21,659 nucleotides of DNA from an uncultured Collinsella sp. Its GTDB lineage: Bacteria > Actinomycetota > Coriobacteriia > Coriobacteriales > Coriobacteriaceae. Location of the stretch: NCBI GenBank assembly GCA_900754745.1, contig CAAEEB010000056.1:1-21659 (forward strand), read 5' to 3'. The notes beneath the pieces were generated by a model that worked only from the letters and a program-made list of their open reading frames with translations, searched no databases and was not told the DNA's origin. This document shows positions 15,043 to 21,646 of this stretch, in pieces (position 1 is the first letter of the stretch; each line of letters begins with the position of its first letter). The translations under genes were made by a program, and so were the position numbers.

Positions 15043-15768
15043 ATGGAGTATATGCAGGTCAACCGCGCCAACGATCGCGCCGCCAACGAGTTGCGCCCCG
15101 TTAAGCTCACCCGTGGCGTCATGAAGCACGCCCACGGCTCGTGTTTGGCCGAGTTCGGTGACACGCGCGTGCTGTGCGCCGCCACTATCGAGGAGGGCGT
15201 GCCGGGCTGGCGAAAGGGAGCTAAGGCCGGCTGGGTGACCGCGGAATACGCCATGCTGCCGGCGTCGACCGGCAAGCGCTGCAAGCGCGAGCACGCCAAC
15301 CGCAAGGGTCGCTCCATGGAGATCGAGCGCCTCATTGGCCGCAGCCTGCGTACCGTCGTCAACATGAAGGCGCTCGGCGAGTACACCGTCACCGTCGACT
15401 GCGATGTGATTCAGGCCGATGGCGGCACGCGTACAGCGAGCATTACCGGCGCCTGGGTGGCGTTGCACGACGCCCTTGCCATGTGGGTCGAGGCGGGTAA
15501 GCTCGAGCGCATCCCGCTCACGGGCCAGGTTGCTGCGATTTCCATGGGTGTTGTCGACGGCAACACCCTGCTCGACCTGGATTATTCCGAGGACAGCCAC
15601 GCCGAGGTCGACATGAATCTCGTCGCTACCGACACCGGCGAGATGATCGAGCTCCAGGGCACTGGCGAGCAAGCGCCCTTCGACCGCAAGCGCCTCAATG
15701 CCTTGCTCGATTTGGGCGACAAGGGCATTGCCGAGCTCATCGAGCTCCAGCGCCAAGCCCTCGCCTAA
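15043..15768 (+). CDS. rph: Ribonuclease PH
   Basis: A 241-residue phosphorolytic 3'-to-5' exoribonuclease that trims tRNA 3' ends and structured RNA. The family blocks [68 protein letters not shown] and SMGVVDG are all intact, and the length is full. This looks like an active enzyme, not the truncated form seen in some laboratory strains. GAAAGGA is upstream of the ATG. It stands 54 bases after murI and precedes rdgB, a pairing common in many bacteria. Confidence 0.96.
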   Translation: MEYMQVNRANDRAANELRPVKLTRGVMKHAHGSCLAEFGDTRVLCAATIEEGVPGWRKGAKAGWVTAEYAMLPASTGKRCKREHANRKGRSMEIERLIGRSLRTVVNMKALGEYTVTVDCDVIQADGGTRTASITGAWVALHDALAMWVEAGKLERIPLTGQVAAISMGVVDGNTLLDLDYSEDSHAEVDMNLVATDTGEMIELQGTGEQAPFDRKRLNALLDLGDKGIAELIELQRQALA

Positions 15769-15789
15769 CCTATCAAAAAGGATGGTTAT

Positions 15790-15834
15790 AACCTGCCAAA
15801 AAGGGACAGGTTTATTTTTGCAGGTTTTATCTGC
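15790..15834 (+). repeat. Hairpin region with alternative pairings in the rph-rdgB gap
   Basis: AACCTG (15790-15795) can pair with CAGGTT (15807-15812), followed by TATTTTT, which looks like a terminator. The extended arm AACCTGC (15790-15796) can instead pair perfectly with GCAGGTT (15820-15826), and GCAG/CTGC (15820-15834) makes a third small stem. These pairings are mutually exclusive. The gap is 165 bases, far longer than others in this unit. It could be an attenuator or a small intergenic repeat. Confidence 0.45.
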
Positions 15835-15933
15835 GGAAACGCCGATAGATAAGGTTGATGCCACATGAAAGGGGAGACGCCGAAGGGCCAGTCCCTTTTA
15901 CGTGACTTTGCTATACGGACAAGGAGACCACTC

Positions 15934-16575
15934 ATGGCACTTGAGAAGATCGACATCGACACCCTCGACCCGGCGGCGACCATCGTCGTGGCAACGGGCA
16001 ATGCCCATAAGCTCACCGAGATCGAGGCCATTTTGGGCAAGGTTATGCCCGAGGTTCGCTTTGTGGCGCTCGGCCAGCTGGGCGATTTTGAGGACCCCGA
16101 GGAAAACGGTACGACGTTTTTGGAGAACGCCATCATCAAGGCGCAGGCTGCCGTCGAAGAGACGGGGCTCATGGCCATTGCCGACGATTCGGGCCTGGTC
16201 GTTGACGCGCTGGATGGTGAGCCCGGTGCGTATAGCGCGCGCTACGCGGGCGTTCACGGCGACGATGCCGCCAACAATGCCAAACTGCTCGTGAATCTGG
16301 AGGGCGTGGCCGACGAGGACCGCACTGCGCGCTTTATGAGCGTCGTCGCGCTCATCGACACGGACGGTTTGGTCACCTATGGTGAGGGCGCCTGCGAGGG
16401 CGTTATCGCACACGAGGGTCGCGGCGATCACGGCTTTGGCTACGACCCGCTGTTCCTGCCGGTCGACACGCCGGGCAAGACCATGGCCGAGCTGACGGCG
16501 GACGAGAAGAACGCCATCAGCCATCGATTCCATGCGCTCGAGCACCTATCCGCCAAACTGACGGGCGAGGAGTAG
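15934..16575 (+). CDS. rdgB: dITP/XTP pyrophosphatase (non-canonical purine NTP hydrolase, RdgB/HAM1 family)
   Basis: A 213-residue house-cleaning enzyme that hydrolyses ITP, dITP and XTP to monophosphates, keeping deaminated purines out of DNA and RNA. The motifs seen are VVATGNAHKLTEIEAIL, ADDSGLVVDALDGEPGAYSARYAG, HGFGYDPLFLP and the C-terminal ISHRFHALEHL. ATG 15934 is chosen because AAGGAGA sits just upstream and the following residues lead directly into the first strand; an in-frame ATG at 15865 would add 23 residues with no counterpart in the family. The stop is four bases before the dtd start, indicating tight coupling. Confidence 0.94.
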   Translation: MALEKIDIDTLDPAATIVVATGNAHKLTEIEAILGKVMPEVRFVALGQLGDFEDPEENGTTFLENAIIKAQAAVEETGLMAIADDSGLVVDALDGEPGAYSARYAGVHGDDAANNAKLLVNLEGVADEDRTARFMSVVALIDTDGLVTYGEGACEGVIAHEGRGDHGFGYDPLFLPVDTPGKTMAELTADEKNAISHRFHALEHLSAKLTGEE

Positions 16576-16578
16576 GCC

Positions 16579-17025
16579 GTGCGTGCGGTGGTGCAGCGCG
16601 TGCTCAACGCCGGCGTGACGGTCGACGGCGAGTGCGTGGGCAAAATTGGGCGCGGCTATCTGGTACTGCTGGGCGTGGGTCACGGCGACACGCGCGCTGA
16701 GGCCGATAAGCTGTGGGGCAAGCTCCGGGGCTTGCGCATTAACGAGGACGAGAACGGCAAGACCAACCTGGCACTTGCCGATGTCGACGGCGAGGTTCTC
16801 GTGGTGTCGCAGTTCACGCTGTTCGCCGATTGCCGTCACGGCCGCCGTCCATCGTTTACGGATGCCGGCGCCCCCGATGTCGCCAACGAGCTCTACGAGT
16901 ACTTCCTGACGCTTGTGCGCGAGGACGTCGAGCACGTGGCGCATGGCATCTTCGGCGCCGACATGAAGGTCGACCTCGTCAACGACGGTCCATTCACCAT
17001 CGTCCTCGATACCGACAACCTTTAG
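16579..17025 (+). CDS. dtd: D-aminoacyl-tRNA deacylase
   Basis: A 148-residue enzyme that frees tRNA from mischarged D-amino acids, and from glycine on tRNA-Ala. The diagnostic [17 protein letters not shown] block and the [11 protein letters not shown] segment with the Gly-cisPro motif are both clear. It starts at GTG (16579), using GAGGAG inside the end of rdgB as ribosome binding site. The position downstream of murI is functionally sensible, since D-amino acid production raises the need for proofreading, though linkage may just reflect shared housekeeping transcription. It is the last gene of the unit. Confidence 0.95.
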   Translation: MRAVVQRVLNAGVTVDGECVGKIGRGYLVLLGVGHGDTRAEADKLWGKLRGLRINEDENGKTNLALADVDGEVLVVSQFTLFADCRHGRRPSFTDAGAPDVANELYEYFLTLVREDVEHVAHGIFGADMKVDLVNDGPFTIVLDTDNL

Positions 17026-17053
17026 GTTACGCGGTTTTACCAAACCGCGTAAC
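17026..17053. repeat. Palindromic repeat, copy 1 (after dtd)
   Basis: GTTACGCGGTTT (17026-17037) is perfectly complementary to AAACCGCGTAAC (17042-17053) around a TACC loop. It begins immediately after the dtd stop. No T-run follows. A near-identical palindrome occurs after lysS at 21543-21569. Confidence 0.75.
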
Positions 17054-17074
17054 AACTGGTCATGCGAGGTTGTC

Positions 17075-17105
17075 GTCTGGTACGTATTTGGGACCGGGCT
17101 TTTTT
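17075..17105 (+). terminator. Intrinsic terminator of the dtd unit
   Basis: GTCTGGT (17075-17081) pairs with ACCGGGC (17093-17099) with two G-T wobbles, and six T residues follow (17100-17105). It lies between the dtd palindrome and the veg promoter. Confidence 0.6.
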
Positions 17106-17111
17106 AGCTAC

Positions 17112-17141
17112 TTGCGTATGGCCACAACAGGGTGCTATAGT
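17112..17141 (+). promoter_or_regulatory. Promoter of veg-ispE
   Basis: TTGCGT (17112-17117) and TATAGT (17136-17141) are separated by 18 bases, and the -10 carries a TGC extension. The predicted start is near 17148, about 60 bases before the veg ATG. Confidence 0.65.
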
Positions 17142-17161
17142 ATTAGAGTTTTGTCTATCTT

Positions 17162-17181
17162 AGGGGTATTATCCCCTTTTT
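17162..17181 (+). promoter_or_regulatory. Terminator-like hairpin in the veg leader
   Basis: AGGGG (17162-17166) pairs with CCCCT (17173-17177) around TATTAT and is followed by a T-run to 17181. It lies only about 15 bases after the predicted transcription start and before the veg ribosome binding site. It could attenuate the transcript or protect its 5' end. Confidence 0.45.
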
Positions 17182-17208
17182 GAATTGCACCTTCTGGAGG
17201 CCCTGTTC

Positions 17209-17505
17209 ATGGAAGAGATGGAAGTCAATCACGTCGACGACATCCACGAGAAGCTGACCGATATGGTGGGCGATCGCGTTAAGGTGAAGGCCAACATGGG
17301 CCGCACCCGCGTCGTCGAGCGCATGGGCACCATCAAGAGCGTCCATCCGGCAGTCTTTATCGTCGAGGTCGACGAGCGCCGTGGCCGCAAGTCGCGTCAG
17401 TCCTACCAGTATATTGATGTTCTCACCGGCCAGGTCGAGTTGTTCGACCCCGAGAGCGGCGAACACATTTTTACCCCGCTCGGCAATCAGCTCGAGGAGC
17501 ACTAG
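17209..17505 (+). CDS. veg: Veg family protein
   Basis: A 98-residue small protein of the Veg family (formerly DUF1021), conserved in Firmicutes beside ispE and linked in Bacillus subtilis to biofilm-matrix regulation. The family signature includes VGDRVKVKANMGRTRVVERMGTIKSVHPAVFIVEVD, an SH3-like beta-barrel, and RQSYQYIDVLTGQVEL. ATG 17209 is selected since GGAGG stands eight bases before it; an in-frame start upstream would run through the leader hairpin. The ispE start follows the stop by two bases. The molecular function is not established, and the role in this organism may differ from Bacillus. Confidence 0.85.
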   Translation: MEEMEVNHVDDIHEKLTDMVGDRVKVKANMGRTRVVERMGTIKSVHPAVFIVEVDERRGRKSRQSYQYIDVLTGQVELFDPESGEHIFTPLGNQLEEH

Positions 17506-17507
17506 CG

Positions 17508-18404
17508 GTGACCGATTGGTCCCTGACCCTTTCCGCGCCGGCAAAGATCAACCTCTATCTAGGGGTTCATACCGAGCGTGACGACCGCGGCTACCATAAG
17601 GTCGATTCCCTGATGGCAGCCGTCGGTCTTGTCGATACCGTGACGGTTACGCCGGCACAGGCGCTGACCGTCCAGACGATTCCGACATCCGACTTTCCCG
17701 TGCAAAAGAATACGGCGTATCGTGCTGCGCTCGCTATGGCCGAGCATTATGGTCGCGAAGCCAATGTCTGCATCACGATCGAGAAGCGCATCCCGTTGTG
17801 TGCCGGCCTGGGCGGTCCTTCGACGGATGCCGCGGCGGTCATTGTTGCCTTGGCAGAGCTGTGGGGTATCGACCGCACCGATCCCGCGCTGGACAACATT
17901 GCGCGCGGCATTGGCGCCGACGTTCCCTTCTTTTTGCATGCCAGCCCTGCATTTTATGTGGGTGGGGGAGACGTGCTGGCAACCGAGTACCCCGCACTTC
18001 CCGCGACACCCGTCGTGCTGGTCAAGCCGCGTGAGGCAAGCGTTTCAACAATTGAAGCCTATCGACGTTTTGACGAGACCCCAGCGCCTGCGGACAAGCC
18101 TGGAGCGATCGCATCTGCCCTTCGCTCGGGAGACGCAGAGGCGGCCTACGCGCTCGTCCACAACAACCTGGGTGTCATTTCCGCGCAGATGGAGCCGCGG
18201 ATTCAAACAGTGCTCGACTGGCTTCGTTCACAGGACGGTACCATTGCCGCAAACGTGTGCGGTTCGGGTGCCTGCTCGTTTGCCATTTGCGATACTGCCG
18301 CCACGGCAGTCAATCTTGCGGCAGTTGCTCAACAAAACGGCTGGTGGGCTTATGCAACGGAGCTCGTTTCCGACACGGTTCGCATTGAAGCGCCAAAGAA
18401 GTAA
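17508..18404 (+). CDS. ispE: 4-diphosphocytidyl-2-C-methyl-D-erythritol kinase
   Basis: A 298-residue GHMP kinase that phosphorylates CDP-methylerythritol in the non-mevalonate isoprenoid pathway. The motifs seen are APAKINLYLGV with Lys13, the ATP loop IPLCAGLGGPSTDAAAVI (GGPST instead of the usual GGGSS/A), GIGADVPFFL with catalytic Asp138, and the third motif NVCGSGACSFAI. It uses a GTG start two bases after the veg stop, so it is translationally coupled. Isoprenoids supply undecaprenyl carriers for cell-wall synthesis, which matches the murE/murI neighbourhood in a loose way only. Confidence 0.93.
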   Translation: MTDWSLTLSAPAKINLYLGVHTERDDRGYHKVDSLMAAVGLVDTVTVTPAQALTVQTIPTSDFPVQKNTAYRAALAMAEHYGREANVCITIEKRIPLCAGLGGPSTDAAAVIVALAELWGIDRTDPALDNIARGIGADVPFFLHASPAFYVGGGDVLATEYPALPATPVVLVKPREASVSTIEAYRRFDETPAPADKPGAIASALRSGDAEAAYALVHNNLGVISAQMEPRIQTVLDWLRSQDGTIAANVCGSGACSFAICDTAATAVNLAAVAQQNGWWAYATELVSDTVRIEAPKK

Positions 18405-18439
18405 AAATTTCTCTGGCACACGACGGAAATCTTTGTTAC

Positions 18440-18445
18440 TATAGT
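18440..18445 (+). promoter_or_regulatory. Possible -10 of tRNA-Pro
   Basis: TATAGT lies eight bases before the tRNA 5' end and is a good -10. No convincing -35 is seen 16-18 bases upstream, the closest being TGGCAC at 18414 with a 20-base spacer. Confidence 0.4.
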
Positions 18446-18453
18446 CGAGCTAA

Positions 18454-18530
18454 CGGGTTGTGGCTCAGTTTGGTAGAGCACTGCGTTCGGGACGCAGGGG
18501 TCGCTGGTTCAAATCCAGTCAACCCGACCA
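18454..18530 (+). tRNA. tRNA-Pro (anticodon CGG)
   Basis: A complete 77-base cloverleaf. The acceptor CGGGTTG pairs with CAACCCG, the D-stem is GCTC/GAGC, and the anticodon arm CTGCG-TTCGGGA-CGCAG gives CGG. The T-arm is GCTGG-TTCAAAT-CCAGT, and ACCA is encoded. The C1-G72 first pair is unusual in general but normal for bacterial tRNA-Pro. It is followed by a strong terminator. Confidence 0.95.
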
Positions 18531-18541
18531 GAGCATGAGGA

Positions 18542-18569
18542 GGGACCGCTTCTTGCGGTCCCTTTTTTT
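18542..18569 (+). terminator. Intrinsic terminator of tRNA-Pro
   Basis: GGGACCGC (18542-18549) pairs perfectly with GCGGTCCC (18555-18562) around TTCTT, and seven T residues follow. Confidence 0.93.
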
Positions 18570-18577
18570 AGCTATTG

Positions 18578-18606
18578 TTGTGATACCGCGATACCCGCGG
18601 TATACT
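18578..18606 (+). promoter_or_regulatory. tatA promoter containing a perfect palindrome
   Basis: TTGTGA (18578-18583) and TATACT (18601-18606) are 17 bases apart, a strong promoter. The spacer is filled by ATACCGCG (18583-18590) and its exact reverse complement CGCGGTAT (18596-18603) around ATACC. The dyad touches both hexamers, so a bound repressor would block the promoter. Confidence 0.65.
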
Positions 18607-18642
18607 CATTCGAGCTTGTCTCGCTGTATTGTGGAGGTCTAC

Positions 18643-18918
18643 ATGTTTGGACTGAGGGCTCCTGAGCTCATCATTATTCTCGTCGTTGTCCTGATTATCT
18701 TTGGGCCCAAGAACCTGCCGAAGCTCGGTAAGTCCCTCGGCTCTACCGTCAAGAATATCCGCGAGGGTATGGAGGGCGACGATAAGGGCGAAACCAAGCA
18801 GGCCGAGGAGGTTGTGGTCGAGGAGTCCAAGGAGGACAAGGAGATCGCAGAGCTCGAGGCTAAGCTCGCTGCTGCCAAGCAAAAGAAGGCAGAGGACAGC
18901 GACGCGGACGCAGAGTAG
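18643..18918 (+). CDS. tatA: Sec-independent protein translocase subunit TatA
   Basis: A 91-residue twin-arginine translocase pore subunit. It has the usual layout: a short N-terminus with Glu in the APELIIIL helix start, one membrane helix at about 8-22, the hinge FGPKNLPKLGKSLG, and an amphipathic helix to about residue 45. A highly charged tail follows, with a Glu/Lys-rich probable coiled coil. TatB would have a similar layout, but the length and hinge fit TatA. The ATG at 18643 has GGAGG upstream; the frame remains open further 5', but that would cross the tRNA and terminator. No tatC is in the window, so tatA stands alone in its own transcription unit. Confidence 0.92.
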   Translation: MFGLRAPELIIILVVVLIIFGPKNLPKLGKSLGSTVKNIREGMEGDDKGETKQAEEVVVEESKEDKEIAELEAKLAAAKQKKAEDSDADAE

Positions 18919-18943
18919 TCCCATCCCTTTGGGGTGAGCACCT

Positions 18944-18976
18944 GACCGGCTTGCCCGCAGGCTAGCCGGTCTTTTT
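18944..18976 (+). terminator. Intrinsic terminator of tatA
   Basis: GACCGGC (18944-18950) pairs perfectly with GCCGGTC (18965-18971). An inner GCC/GGC pair shortens the loop, and TTTTT follows. Confidence 0.88.
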
Positions 18977-19025
18977 CGTTTTTGTTGACAGTTGATCGTT
19001 ACATCATAGTTGGGGAGATATCCGT

Positions 19026-19496
19026 ATGGACGCAAGCCAGATCGTACTGACCGCTGAGGGCCGCCAGAAGCTCGTCGAGGAGCTCGCTTGGCGTGAGGGC
19101 GATTACGCCAAGGAGATCGTCGAGGACATCAAGGAAGCCCGCGCGTTCGGCGACCTTTCGGAGAACTCCGAGTACGATGCCGCCAAGGACAAGCAGGCCC
19201 AGAACGCCGCTCGTATCGCCGAGATCCAGGCCATCCTCGCCAACGCTCAGATCGCTGCCAGCACGGGCGACCTGACCGTCTCCATTGGCTCGACTGTTAC
19301 CCTGGTCGACCCCAACGGTGAGCTCATCGAGGTCACGCTTGTCGGTACCACCGAGACCAACTCGCTCGAGCACAAGATCTCCAACGAGTCTCCGGTCGGC
19401 CACGCCATCATCGGTCATGGCGAGGGCGATTCCGTCGAGGTCGTTACACCTTCCGGCAAGACTCGCGTCTACACCATCGCCAAGATCGCACGCTAG
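19026..19496 (+). CDS. greA: Transcription elongation factor GreA
   Basis: A 156-residue factor that enters the RNA polymerase secondary channel and stimulates cleavage of backtracked transcripts. The N-terminal coiled coil contains the signature IKEARAFGDLSENSEYDAAKDKQ, whose acidic tip (Asp and Glu of GDLSENSEY) is the catalytic element. The C-terminal FKBP-like domain has ISNESPVGHAIIGHGEGDSVEV. The length is normal. GGGGAGA precedes the ATG. TTGACA is present at 18985-18990, but no -10 stands at proper spacing before the ribosome binding site, so the promoter is not assigned. Confidence 0.96.
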   Translation: MDASQIVLTAEGRQKLVEELAWREGDYAKEIVEDIKEARAFGDLSENSEYDAAKDKQAQNAARIAEIQAILANAQIAASTGDLTVSIGSTVTLVDPNGELIEVTLVGTTETNSLEHKISNESPVGHAIIGHGEGDSVEVVTPSGKTRVYTIAKIAR

Positions 19497-19524
19497 ACCA
19501 CGGTCCCGCGTAAAGGTATGTTTT

Positions 19525-19557
19525 CGCTCCCTGGGACCGAATCCTGGGGAGCGTTTT
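19525..19557 (+). terminator. Intrinsic terminator between greA and lysS
   Basis: CGCTCCC (19525-19531) pairs with GGGAGCG (19547-19553), followed by TTTT. Upstream CGGTCCC (19501-19507) is perfectly complementary to GGGACCG (19533-19539) in the terminator loop, offering an alternative fold. The lysS ribosome binding site begins only about six bases after the T-run. Confidence 0.7.
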
Positions 19558-19574
19558 AGTTTGAGGAGCTAACT

Positions 19575-21539
19575 ATGGCAGAGAACCAGAACGCCGCCGA
19601 TCAGGCATCGACGCTCAACGACGAGCGTGCCACCCGCCTGGCCAAGCGCGCCGCCCTGTTCGAGGCGGGCCAGAACCCGTATCCCGAGCACTCCGAGATT
19701 GAGGACTACGTCGTCGACATCGAGACTAAGTACGCCGAGCTCACCGATGGCGAGGACACCGAGGACGTCGTGAAGATCGGCGGCCGTGTGGTTGCCAAGC
19801 GCGGTCAGGGCAAGATCATGTTCATCGTCGTGCGCGACGCGACCGGCGAGATCCAGCTGTTCTGCCGCATCAACGATATGGACGAGGCCGCCTGGAACAC
19901 GCTCAAGGCGCTCGACCTGGGCGATATCCTGGGCGTGACCGGCGTAGTCGTGCGCACCAAGCGTGGCCAGCTTTCCGTTGCCCCCAAGAGCGCGACGCTG
20001 CTGTCCAAGGCCGTTCGCCCGTTGCCCGAGAAGTTCCACGGTCTCTCCGACAAGGAGACCCGCTATCGCCAGCGCTATGTCGACCTCATCGCCAACGACG
20101 ACGTTCGCGAGACCTTCCGCAAGCGTTCGCAGATTCTCTCCACGTTCCGCCGCTTTATGGAGTCCGATGGCTACATGGAGGTCGAGACCCCTATCCTGCA
20201 GACCATCCAGGGCGGAGCTACTGCCAAGCCGTTTATCACGCACTTCAATGCGCTCGATCAGGAGTGCTACCTGCGTATCGCCACCGAGCTGCACCTCAAG
20301 CGCTGCATCGTCGGCGGCTTTGAGCGCGTGTTCGAGATCGGCCGTATCTTCCGCAACGAGGGCATGGACCTTACCCACAATCCCGAGTTCACCACGATGG
20401 AGGCCTACCGCGCCTTCTCCGATCTCGAGGGCATGAAGGCACTCGCCCAGGGTGTCATTAAGGCCGCTAACAAGGCTATCGGCAACCCCGAGGTCATCGA
20501 GTACCAGGGTCAGACCATCGATCTGTCCGGTGAGTGGGCAAGCCGTCCCATGACCGACATCGTCTCGGACGTGCTCGGCAAGCAGGTCACCATCGACACG
20601 CCGGTCGAGGAGCTTGCTGCCGCCGCGCGCGAGAAGGGCCTGGAGATTAAGCCCGAGTGGACTGCCGGCAAGATCATCGCCGAGATCTACGATGAGCTGG
20701 GCGAGGACACCATCGTCAACCCCACCTTCGTGTGCGATTACCCCATCGAGGTTAGCCCGCTCGCCAAGCGTTTTGAGGACGACCCGCGTCTGACCCATCG
20801 CTTTGAGCTGGTCATCGCCGGCCACGAGTACGCGAACGCGTTCTCCGAGCTCAACGACCCGGTCGACCAGGCCGAGCGCTTCGCTGCCCAGATGGCCGAG
20901 AAGGCCGGCGGCGACGACGAGGCCATGGAGTACGACGAGGATTACGTGCGCGCCCTCGAGTACGGTATGCCTCCCGCGGGCGGCATCGGCATCGGTATCG
21001 ACCGCGTGGTCATGCTGCTCACCAACCAGGCTTCCATCCGCGACGTGCTGCTGTTCCCGCACATGAAGCCCGAGAAGGGTTTCCAGTCCGGTGCCGCCGC
21101 TGCCAAGGCTGCCGAGGCCGGCAACACCGCGAGCCCCTTCGTCAAGCCGCTCAAGCCCACGCTCGACTACTCCAAGATTGCCGTCGAGCCGCTGTTTGAG
21201 GAGTTCGTCGACTTTGATACCTTCTCCAAGAGCGACTTCCGCGCCGTTAAGGTCAAGGCATGCGAGGCCGTCAAGAAGTCCAAGAAGCTGCTGAACTTTA
21301 CGCTCGACGACGGCACCGGTACCGACCGCACCATCCTCTCCGGTATTCACGATTATTACGAGCCCGAGGACCTGGTCGGCAAGACCCTGCTCGCCATCAC
21401 CAACCTGCCTCCGCGCAAGATGATGGGTATCCCCAGCTGCGGCATGCTCATCAGCGCCATCCACGAGGAGGAGGGCGAGGAGCGTCTCAACCTGATCCAG
21501 CTCGACGCTTCCATCCCTGCCGGCGCAAAGATGTACTAA
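19575..21539 (+). CDS. lysS: Lysyl-tRNA synthetase (class II) with C-terminal Trbp111-like tRNA-binding domain
   Basis: A 654-residue enzyme that charges tRNA-Lys. The N-terminal OB-fold anticodon-binding domain covers roughly 60-155. The class II catalytic core has KFHGLSDKETRYRQRYVDLI, motif 2 IFRNEGMDLTHNPEFTTMEAY near 258, and motif 3 GIGIGIDRVVMLLTNQASIRDVLLFP near 470. Bacterial LysS normally ends shortly after motif 3 at about 500 residues. Here a linker leads to about 110 extra residues from near 546 (FDTFSKSDFRAVKVKACEA, LSGIHDYYEPEDLVGKTLL, NLPPRKMMGIPSCGMLISA), the EMAPII/Trbp111 tRNA-binding fold best known at the C-terminus of methionyl-tRNA synthetase. The ATG has GAGGAG upstream. 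Confidence 0.95.
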   Translation: MAENQNAADQASTLNDERATRLAKRAALFEAGQNPYPEHSEIEDYVVDIETKYAELTDGEDTEDVVKIGGRVVAKRGQGKIMFIVVRDATGEIQLFCRINDMDEAAWNTLKALDLGDILGVTGVVVRTKRGQLSVAPKSATLLSKAVRPLPEKFHGLSDKETRYRQRYVDLIANDDVRETFRKRSQILSTFRRFMESDGYMEVETPILQTIQGGATAKPFITHFNALDQECYLRIATELHLKRCIVGGFERVFEIGRIFRNEGMDLTHNPEFTTMEAYRAFSDLEGMKALAQGVIKAANKAIGNPEVIEYQGQTIDLSGEWASRPMTDIVSDVLGKQVTIDTPVEELAAAAREKGLEIKPEWTAGKIIAEIYDELGEDTIVNPTFVCDYPIEVSPLAKRFEDDPRLTHRFELVIAGHEYANAFSELNDPVDQAERFAAQMAEKAGGDDEAMEYDEDYVRALEYGMPPAGGIGIGIDRVVMLLTNQASIRDVLLFPHMKPEKGFQSGAAAAKAAEAGNTASPFVKPLKPTLDYSKIAVEPLFEEFVDFDTFSKSDFRAVKVKACEAVKKSKKLLNFTLDDGTGTDRTILSGIHDYYEPEDLVGKTLLAITNLPPRKMMGIPSCGMLISAIHEEEGEERLNLIQLDASIPAGAKMY

Positions 21540-21542
21540 TTA

Positions 21543-21569
21543 GTTACGCGGTTCTACGAACCGCGTAAC
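21543..21569. repeat. Palindromic repeat, copy 2 (after lysS)
   Basis: GTTACGCGGTTC (21543-21554) is perfectly complementary to GAACCGCGTAAC (21558-21569) around TAC. It starts three bases after the lysS stop and matches copy 1 at 17026-17053 in 11 of 12 bases of each arm. The single difference in each arm is compensatory: T-A in copy 1 and C-G here. Confidence 0.75.
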
Positions 21570-21617
21570 GGCTCGACGCTGCGCGGGCCGCATTTGGACA
21601 ATCTGACGTTCAACTTC

Positions 21618-21646
21618 AAGGGCGCGACCAGAAGGTCAGCGCCCTT
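21618..21646 (+). terminator. Intrinsic terminator downstream of lysS
   Basis: AAGGGCGC (21618-21625) pairs with GCGCCCTT (from 21639), with an inner ACC/GGT pair around AGAA, and the right arm runs into TTTCGTTT. It lies about 80 bases after the lysS stop and is the last structure in the window. Confidence 0.7.

Noticed and set aside
13987..15864. A 625-codon minus-strand open frame across murI and rph
   Set aside because: Same reason: mirror of GC-rich codons in real genes, no family motifs.
18985..19010. TTGACA and CATAGT as a greA promoter
   Set aside because: The spacer would be only 14 bases and the start would fall inside or after the greA ribosome binding site.
19497..19574. T-box riboswitch before lysS
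   Set aside because: The gap is only 78 bases and lacks the T-box bulge and specifier architecture; only simple hairpins are present.
19569..21464. A 631-codon minus-strand open frame opposite lysS
   Set aside because: LysS motifs are unmistakable on the plus strand; the antisense product is a Gly/Val/Leu/Asp-rich string without a domain.
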